Source of the DNA: Vigna angularis
Lineage: Eukaryota > Streptophyta > Magnoliopsida > Fabales > Fabaceae
Length of the DNA: 64,000 nt
Direction of reading: 5' to 3'
Assembly (NCBI RefSeq): GCF_016808095.1
Contig: NC_068979.1
Coordinates: 18,382,501 to 18,446,500, forward strand
Part shown: positions 56,934 to 64,000 of the stretch, piece after piece
Position numbering within the stretch: position 1 is the stretch's first letter
How the letters are laid out: every line of letters starts with the position of its first letter
The notes under the pieces: model-generated
The model's database searches: none
What the model saw: the letters and a program-made list of their open reading frames with translations, nothing else
Told to the model about the DNA's origin: nothing
Position numbers and translations under genes: made by a program

Positions 56934-58295
56934 TCGGCAAGTGTACCAAATCGTATCGAGTAATATAAAATGGTAAAACCAAGTATCGTATCCCAAAAGA
57001 CTCACGACACTAGACAATTGTGTAATTACTTAACTAATTAAGACTAAAAAGATATTTTGTTTGTTTTTAAATGCAAATACAACAAAAGTAAATATGAATA
57101 CAAATTGATCAATTGAGGCTAATACACAAGAGTGAATGGATGATATTGATAATATGAGATGATAATGTTGTTGGGCTTTAGATTTTACCATCCTTACTTT
57201 CATGCATATAAGAATTCATCTTCTTCATTAAATTGTTAATGCCACTCTCTAAATTACTTAAAACTCGATCCCTCGGCGAAGAAAGTCTATTCTTAATTAT
57301 TAAACCATAATTCCTTGCATCCCTAATAATTAATTCTGCATTACGAATAGAAGTTTAAGACAACCAAACTTCCTATCCCCATCCCTGGGCAATATTGATT
57401 TTGGGAGAAATTCTCTAGATCCTGGTTTCTGGGTATTTCCCAATAACAAAGAAAGCCAAATATTACAAGCATAGAGCAAAGGAGAAAATCCCTAACAATT
57501 AATGAAAGAAACATATAATAATTCAGAACAAATTCAAATACATGAGAGTTTAGAGATTACATCTTCCCCAACAATAAATAAGATTAGTTCTCCATCGTCA
57601 TGAAGAAACTAGGTGTATAATGGAATGAAAGAGATAGAAAAACCCTAGAAACTGAAGAGGAGAGCTCTCGCATCCCCAAATCTGCCTCCAAAGGGGCGAA
57701 ATGTGTGTTTCTGTGCTTAAGCCATCAAGAGATACCGACCCTAGGGCGTGCAAGTTCTTAAATAGAGCAAAAATAAAGTCCAAGCCCAATAACGTTGGCG
57801 CTCAACGCTCCTAGTTGGCGCAAGCAGGCGAAACTGCGAGAGAACAAGCGCTTAGGGCCCCTTAGAGGGCACCCAGGCGGTGTGCGACACAAAGAAGCTA
57901 GCGCTTAGTGCCCTTGATGGGGCTCCCAAGCGTGGAGCGACACTTGAAGGCTGGCGCTCGGCGCCCTTAATGGGGCACCTAGGCGGTGATGCGTGACACC
58001 CTGAGGGCCTTTAAAGGGGAAACCAGGCGCCCTATGACCTTCTTCAGCCTTCTTCTCTGGTACTTTATCTGTCCCTCTTGAGTTCCAACTCCCTTATACT
58101 TTTTCTCTTCTTTCAAATCATATTAATAACCTACAAAGTTAACGGAATTTAGTGATAAAATCATTAAGTATACCCTCTACTCTCTTAGTCACAATACTAA
58201 ACTAAAAATATGAGTTCAAGCAAGCTTTTAAGTCAAAAAGGGTTTATTTAATATCAAAATTGCATCATAGATAACAGTATTTTCAACCGTTATCA
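56934..58295 (-). repeat. 5' LTR of element F
   Basis: 1362 bp, TGTTAAAACC to CCGTTATCA on the plus strand. GCGCTNAG-like motif cluster at 57795-58030. Confidence 0.9.
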
Positions 58296-58300
58296 TTAGG
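58296..58300. repeat. Target-site duplication of element F (TTAGG, right copy)
   Basis: Identical to 53495-53499. Confidence 0.9.
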
Positions 58301-58750
58301 TCCACCTCATTAAATCTAGTCGAGCATACCTTTATCCATGTCATGTTTAGCTAACCACGAACTAAGCCAAATTGGCCCAATTTTGGGCCAAGTCAAGTTT
58401 GACCCAATGTTGGACCAAGTCAAGTTAAATCCATGTTAGGTCGAATAGAGTTAGACTACATTGGATTGAGTTGCTCAGGTCAATGTTTGACTGAGTCTAG
58501 TTGGTCTCACATAAGGTCGAGTTGATTAGGTCCACCTCATGTCAAGTTGAGTCTGGTCAACGTTGAATTGAGTTGAGTTAGACCACGTTGGGTTGATGTC
58601 AGACCTAGTTAAGATTTTGTAATGCTAATTCAAGTTGAGACAAAGTTGGCCTAGTTCAAACCCACACATCAAACAATGACAGGTCTAGCCAAACTTAGGT
58701 TGGTTTGATTTGGTCCAGTGTGACAAGTTAGATTGAGCCCTAACTTTCTT
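58301..58750. repeat. Degenerate minisatellite of GAGTTGAGTC-type units, right part
   Basis: Same style as 52640-53499 (GTCGAGTTG, AAGTCAAGTT, TAGGTCCACCTCAT units), showing that element F inserted into it. Confidence 0.6.
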
Positions 58751-61307
58751 ATTAAATTATAAAAGGTAAAAATTAAATAAGAATCAGATTATAATTAATG
58801 TAAAAAATTTGTAAATCAATTTACAATTTAAAATATTTCAAAGACATATACTATCGTGAAAAATATTTAAGAGTTAATTAATGTCTTATCAGATTTAAAG
58901 ACACTTTAACTCTAATCTTAACTCAATTTAAAATGGAGTTTTGAAATTCAAATGGACCATTCATCTAGTGAACCAATTGAAAGAATGCCTTATAAGAGTA
59001 GGTTAAGATTGAACCATGATCTAGGGACAAATTGATACCTCTATACAAGTATGTCAAAACTAAAGAAAAAATATAATATAGATTATAAATTTTTAGATTA
59101 AAAAAAAAACAAGTTATTTTATTGAAAGAACTTTTACACTTTAATATTTTCTCAAACTAAAATTGTAAATGATTTTTTATCTAAAAAAATCGAAATATAA
59201 AAAAATCTCTATTATATATTTCTAAGAGTAATTGGTACCATGACATACTTTTACATTCATTTAACACACAATACAATGATAAAATGATCCTAAAAGTGTA
59301 AATTTTTGTATTTTTTGAAGAAAAAATAGAGTAGAAAGTAAGAAAGAGTAGTGTCAAATGAATGTAAAAAATTTATGTGTGTGAAAGTATCATTTTTCAT
59401 GTTCTAATCTAAAAGTAAAATGATATTTTATACCGATAATTTATAATTAGATACTTAGACGCTTCACGATTAAATAAAATTATACATAGCGAAAAATTAT
59501 TTTAAATTTAAGAGACTAAAAAAATTTCAAACTTTACAAAGAAATTACTCAAAAATTTAGTGACTAAATACATAATTTATTTTTCTTCATTTTATTATAA
59601 TAATAATATTAATAAGAAGTACTATTTTGTAAAAGTAGTGACTCTAACCTTGATTTTATTCTATGTTGGATTATGGAATGAAAGATGTTAACTAGTGAGA
59701 ATTTAACTTGTAATTTTATAAATGTAGAATATTTAAATGTTAGATAGTGATATTTTAAGTTTTATCATAATTAATTTTTAATAGGACAGTCTTAAGTTGT
59801 TTACAAAATAAGTTTTATTTCATATTTAAAATGTTTTAGAAGGATTACAGATGATGGTAAATTTACTATAACTGTGTAATCTTGCACTTAATTTATGTAA
59901 AATTTGTCATTGTAGGTAAGTCATGGTAAGATGACAATTTTATTTCAAAGGAGTCGTTTTAAAATATTAAGATCTTACATTTAACAAAGTGAAGTTAACT
60001 TCAGAAAGGACGACAGACAACTTCTATGTTTGATTATAAATAATAAATGTTTAACTTAATTTTACTGAAGTCGTTAAATCTTAGCACGATTTTAAATGAT
60101 ATTAATTTTTTTCAGAAATTGTAAGACAATGGTACGAGTTTTTGTTTAGAATCTTTATTAAGTCATGAGCAATTAATACGACTTTAATGATTTTGCTCCT
60201 TCAGTTAGGTTGAATATGCCTTTGTGCTAAGCAATCTTTCAAATCCTGCAATGAATGGCTCTCTGAAATTGAATATAGAATGCATGAAAGAATCAAGGTG
60301 AATGGGATTGAAAGAGGATTAGTGTTGTATACAGAGAGTGTATACAACACTGCAACGAGGTTTGTGCTTTCTTCATACGAATAAATCAATATAAGTTTTG
60401 ATTCAGTAAATTAAGGGAATAGAAATGGAAAGCATGGGTATTGAAGTCATGGCAGAACGTAAAGGCTTCGCGATCAAATAAGTCGTGCCCAATTGTAACA
60501 ATTTTAATTTAAAATTGAAAAAAGAATAACCAAAGAGATATAATTGATAATTCTTGTAGTCGTGAATTATGAATCAAATATAATTTATTATTATGAAGAG
60601 ATGCAAAACAGGCCAAATCTAATTTGTTTTATTTTTTTTCCAAGTACGTTTTTAATTTCTGCAAATTTAATAAGTTTTTTATTTTAATTTCTAGAAATAA
60701 CTTTAATGTTTCGAAAAGGTTTAAATTTATTCTTGCTTTCTACTATTATTATTATCTACTTAACATGAATTTTAGAGAAAAATAATAATTCAAAATTTTA
60801 GAAAGATTATACATAATTGTTTGGAAAGATTAAAACTAAAAAAGTTTATAGTCATCAAAGTTAGAATTTACTCATTTTATAAGATTAAAAATTAGAAATT
60901 TTAATGTTTAAAAGCGTCAATGATTTCAAACTCTTATACTTGGGATAAAATTTTAAAAGTCTACAATTTCAAACAATATGTTTTAAAGTTACATATCCAA
61001 ACAATATATTTAACTATAAAACATTTTAATTTTTCTATAAAAATGAAGTACTATCTGAAAAACTTTCTTCCGCCCAACGAAAGAAAAAAACACTGATTTT
61101 TAATGATAGAATTAACTATTAGCTTCGCAAGAAAGAAGCCTGGGTTAAAAAGTTGTTCATGTTGCTGCTACACTGCTTATAGTTAAGAATGAAGAAATTG
61201 AAGACTTCTAAATTCGTTTTAGTTACCATGCAGTACCTACAATGAGCCATTGAAGGGTGCACAATTTTTTACTTCATATAACTTTCTGGCAGCATGATCC
61301 AATCCAA
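58751..61307. other. AT-rich intergenic DNA and 3' flank of the NAT gene
   Basis: No gene recognised. Contains a perfect inverted repeat at 60321-60351. The NAT 3' UTR should lie in the last few hundred bases, but no strong polyadenylation signal was fixed. Confidence 0.5.
60321..60351. repeat. Perfect 12-bp inverted repeat
   Basis: AGTGTTGTATAC (60321-60332) and GTATACAACACT (60340-60351) with a 7-bp spacer AGAGAGT. Confidence 0.8.
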
Positions 61308-63946
61308 TCACACAGAGGGGAAGAACTTGTTTAGATTAAAAGGAAGTGAATAAAACTCTTCACTCCTTGTATCTGTCTTGAACGAGCTGAATCTGTCCCA
61401 CCAATGCATGCCTCTGTCTTTACGAGTTTGATTGTCTTTGTTGTGCAATGTGGCATCCAAGAACAGTGCCAATGAACCAGCAACAAATGCTTTTGATGAA
61501 AATGGGACATTGATCATGTCGTTGAACTGCCAAAAGAAGATAACTTTAAATTGGTAAGTACTATGAAGTTTGAATAACAACGCAAACTCAGCAGTGAAAA
61601 ATGAGTGAATGAGAAAAGCTGAATACCCATCTGGCATGGGTGTGCACTGGACCATAGTCTCTAAATGCTGTGTACTCATTGAAGTATTGTGGTATAGAGA
61701 GGCCCATGAAAATAGAGAATCCCAAGATGAATTTAGTTCTGAAGCTGTTTAAATTGCAAAACTGAAGGAAACTGAGGCCTGCAGAACCTGGGTTGAAGGA
61801 AAAAAATTTGATGATGATGATGATGATAATAACAAGGACTTAATGAAGGTATGACAGAAAAACCAGATTCATGAGTTGATCATACATACCCACATAGGAA
61901 AAGAAAAGGCAATATAAAGCTGCAACTATTGGTGCTGGGATTGAAGCAAACACAGCTCCAAATTTTCCTGTACACTCACAAATACATATAGTACTTACTT
62001 ATATTGGTTTATCAGGGAGAAAAAACATCGAAATTGCAAGTCTAACTAACCAAGTATGGAGAAAAAGATCATGAATCCAGCTGATATTTGAACAACCCTT
62101 CGGCTACCAACTCTTGTCAAAGCTAAGAGTCCAGCATTTTCTCTGGGAAAAAGCCAAGAATGATTCTTATAAGGATTCAGGTATAATATATATTCCTACT
62201 GTGAAAATGATACCTCCAGCACATGTAAGTTTGAATAAGAATCTTACACAGAAACTGATGATCCATTCCCTGTTCCAAAGATGCCAGATAACAAAATTCC
62301 CACCCCCTAATTCATAAGAAGTAGCAACTAGTGATGATGGACAAACAATAAGAAAAAAGGTACAGTAAAAATCTAGAGCAAACAGAAAACCAAAAAGTCA
62401 TGATCATGATACATGCTGACATTCATTTTAAAACAAGATTTTATAATTTATGTATTACATAAAGAGAAGCTAACAAATTAGGCCGGGGGAAAATTTGCAA
62501 TTCATAAACCGTGTTTACCTGCCAACCAACACCACGGCTAAGAACTGAAGGTGGCAATGGAGTTGCACTTGCATACCTTGAAACAGCAATAAAAGCACCG
62601 GTTGACTGCAGAAAATCGAAAGGTATGAGAAACCAACAATCATGATGTAAGTACGCAACAAATTGCATAGCATGATTACATTACTTTTGTTTGTATTTTT
62701 GCCTATGCCAATTTGGATGAACTGATAACAAATTTCTTGAAGTGAAGCTCCTAATATCTTTGAATATCTACTTATGTTTTTAAAATATTACAGTCTAGAA
62801 GTCATTCATTTGTTAATTGTAATAAGAAAAAATATAAGTAGATTATTGAGAAAATGTGAAGGCATTCCTGTCTCAACTCTGAATATTATCAGATTAATGA
62901 GTCAAGTGCAACAGATTTGCATACAAAATAATTGCAGTAAAGTAGGCTAATAAAATCAAAACTACATCCTTCTGGAGAAGGGTCAAAGTTTAAGAATTCC
63001 ACTGCACTTGTTCAACAGCAACAAATGTAGTTCACATGCATAAAAATAAACGAACCTCTATTAGTGCAACAAATGAAGCAGCCATCGTAGCAAAAGCTTC
63101 CCCAGCAGCAAATGTAGGAGCTCCCCATTGGAATGGATATGGGATTTTAATCCTGAATTTTAGATTTTATCAGCAACAAAACTTATGAGTTAACCAAATT
63201 GAATCCATTTTTCCTTCACATTTACCCAAATAACAAAACCTTAAAACAAGTTTCAAGCTTTATCAATCAAGTGAGTCCTCCAAAATATACAGCTAAATGA
63301 AGAAGAAGCTGTTTCTGTTATTAAAAATCACAAGACCCTTACCAAGGTGCACCACTTATAATGCCAGCACGATCAGTTCTGCAAGTATCCTGAGTTTCCT
63401 GTGGTGCATGTTTATATGCTCCACCCACAGTTAGAAGATGAGCATAAATCCACACAATTGCTACTGAGAATATAACTGCAAATCGATCACAGATATGCTT
63501 TTGTCCTTTCATCACATGAGGAATGTACTGGACAAAGGAACACCACTACTTTAGAATATAGCATTTAAATTAGAGAAAATAAAGTAGAGCAAGAAGTAAC
63601 ATAGTTTCATCTTTGGTGTGTTAAGTACTCAGGGTTATTTTTAAATATGTTCCAAATGATGCAAGGTAATTTAACATCATGACAATTATAGATCACCTGG
63701 GAAAATACTAGTAAGATTACAATTTCTGGCAGCCCAATCTCCACACATTTTGCAAGCTACAATTCAAGAAGAAATAATCAAGAAAGAGTAAATCATACCA
63801 GTTATATAATTCATAGATTCATAGATGAAGGAAAGAAATAAGAAATAGTTCTTGTTGCAAATATCAGTACCACAGGAAAGCCCAACTCATAAAGTCCAAA
63901 GCCTGACAGAGCAACCAGGGGAACTGCAGAGAGAGGGCTTAAGAAC
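61308..63946 (-). CDS. Nucleobase-ascorbate transporter (NAT family), 3' ten exons
   Basis: Exons on the minus strand: 63946-63871, 63756-63697, 63527-63343, 63152-63056, 62605-62519, 62306-62248, 62142-62051, 61967-61890, 61787-61627 and 61526-61308. All use GT/AG junctions and keep one frame to the stop at 61308. The 5' exons lie beyond the window. Order of landmarks: FLSPLSAVPLVAL, KCVEIGLPEIVIL, VWIYAHLLTVGGAY, FQWGAPTFAAGEAF, STGAFIAVSRYASA, the NAT signature VENAGLLALTR, then the family's C terminus DRGMHWWDRF and FYSLPFNLNKFFPSV. These match plant NAT6-like proteins. The family forms multi-span membrane permeases for nucleobases; plant substrates are less certain. No break was seen in the exons present. 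Confidence 0.92.
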
Positions 63947-64000
63947 CTATAAAAGCAAAACAAATTACTCACCAAAATTATTTGCAGAAAAATAACTTGC

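Larger units (their letters stand above)
53500..58295 (-). mobile_element. Non-coding LTR retrotransposon F (Athila/Tat-type relative)
   Basis: LTRs at 56934-58295 (5', minus strand) and 53500-54857 (3') with a perfect TTAGG target-site duplication. The primer-binding site (56901-56917) resembles that of element C. The LTR ends (TGATAAC...TTAACA in element sense) and an internal AAGTATCGT(A/T)TCCC block are also shared with C. The 2.1-kb interior has no gag or pol. It must have been mobilised by enzymes from another element. Confidence 0.88.

Overview
The window is plant nuclear DNA, most likely from a legume. It is AT-rich, packed with nested LTR retrotransposons, and carries two plant-type intron-rich genes. 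The legume assignment is an inference from the repeat families. No organellar, bacterial or RNA-gene features were recognised.

Region 1, bases 1-20190: a decayed Mutator-like element (MULE) with inverted termini (3-66 and 20053-20116). It holds a transposase remnant with no catalytic core and, at its far end on the minus strand, a GRF zinc-finger ORF. Three LTR retrotransposons sit inside it one within another. Element A (minus, 2112-18960) contains element C (minus, 6081-16894), which contains element B (plus, 7456-14108). B and C have perfect 5-bp target-site duplications. A and B are related 'gag-only' elements with a gag-like, highly charged ORF next to the 3' LTR and no pol. C is an Athila/Tat-type Ty3/gypsy element whose pol was deleted from early RT onward.

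Region 2, 20199-29011: the 3' end of another A/B-family element, an AT-rich foldback (22430-23570), and a degenerate Ty3/gypsy chromovirus D (minus, 23812-29011).

Region 3, 29012-33000: an intact seven-exon sterol 4-alpha-methyl oxidase gene (SMO2 type, minus strand, start 32698, stop 29907). A long GA/CT microsatellite lies just upstream of its start.

Region 4, 33000-43673: AT-rich intergenic DNA with CACTA-like remnants, a clean solo LTR with a perfect target-site duplication (38396-40230), a small inverted-repeat element and an (AT)44 microsatellite.

Region 5, 43679-58750: a Ty1/copia element E (plus, 43679-52538) of SIRE/Maximus type with an extra env-position ORF. It sits inside an older LTR-like sequence. 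Next comes a degenerate minisatellite split by a non-coding Athila/Tat-type element F (minus, 53500-58295).

Region 6, 58751-64000: AT-rich intergenic DNA, then the last ten exons of a nucleobase-ascorbate transporter gene (minus strand). Its 5' part lies beyond the window.

The two host genes act in unrelated pathways (sterol biosynthesis and nucleobase/ascorbate-family transport). Everything else is transposon-derived. The most unusual patterns are a conserved unknown C-terminal ORF in the gag-only elements, short palindromic motif arrays that recur in several otherwise different LTR families, and a strong splice donor just after the primer-binding site of element B.
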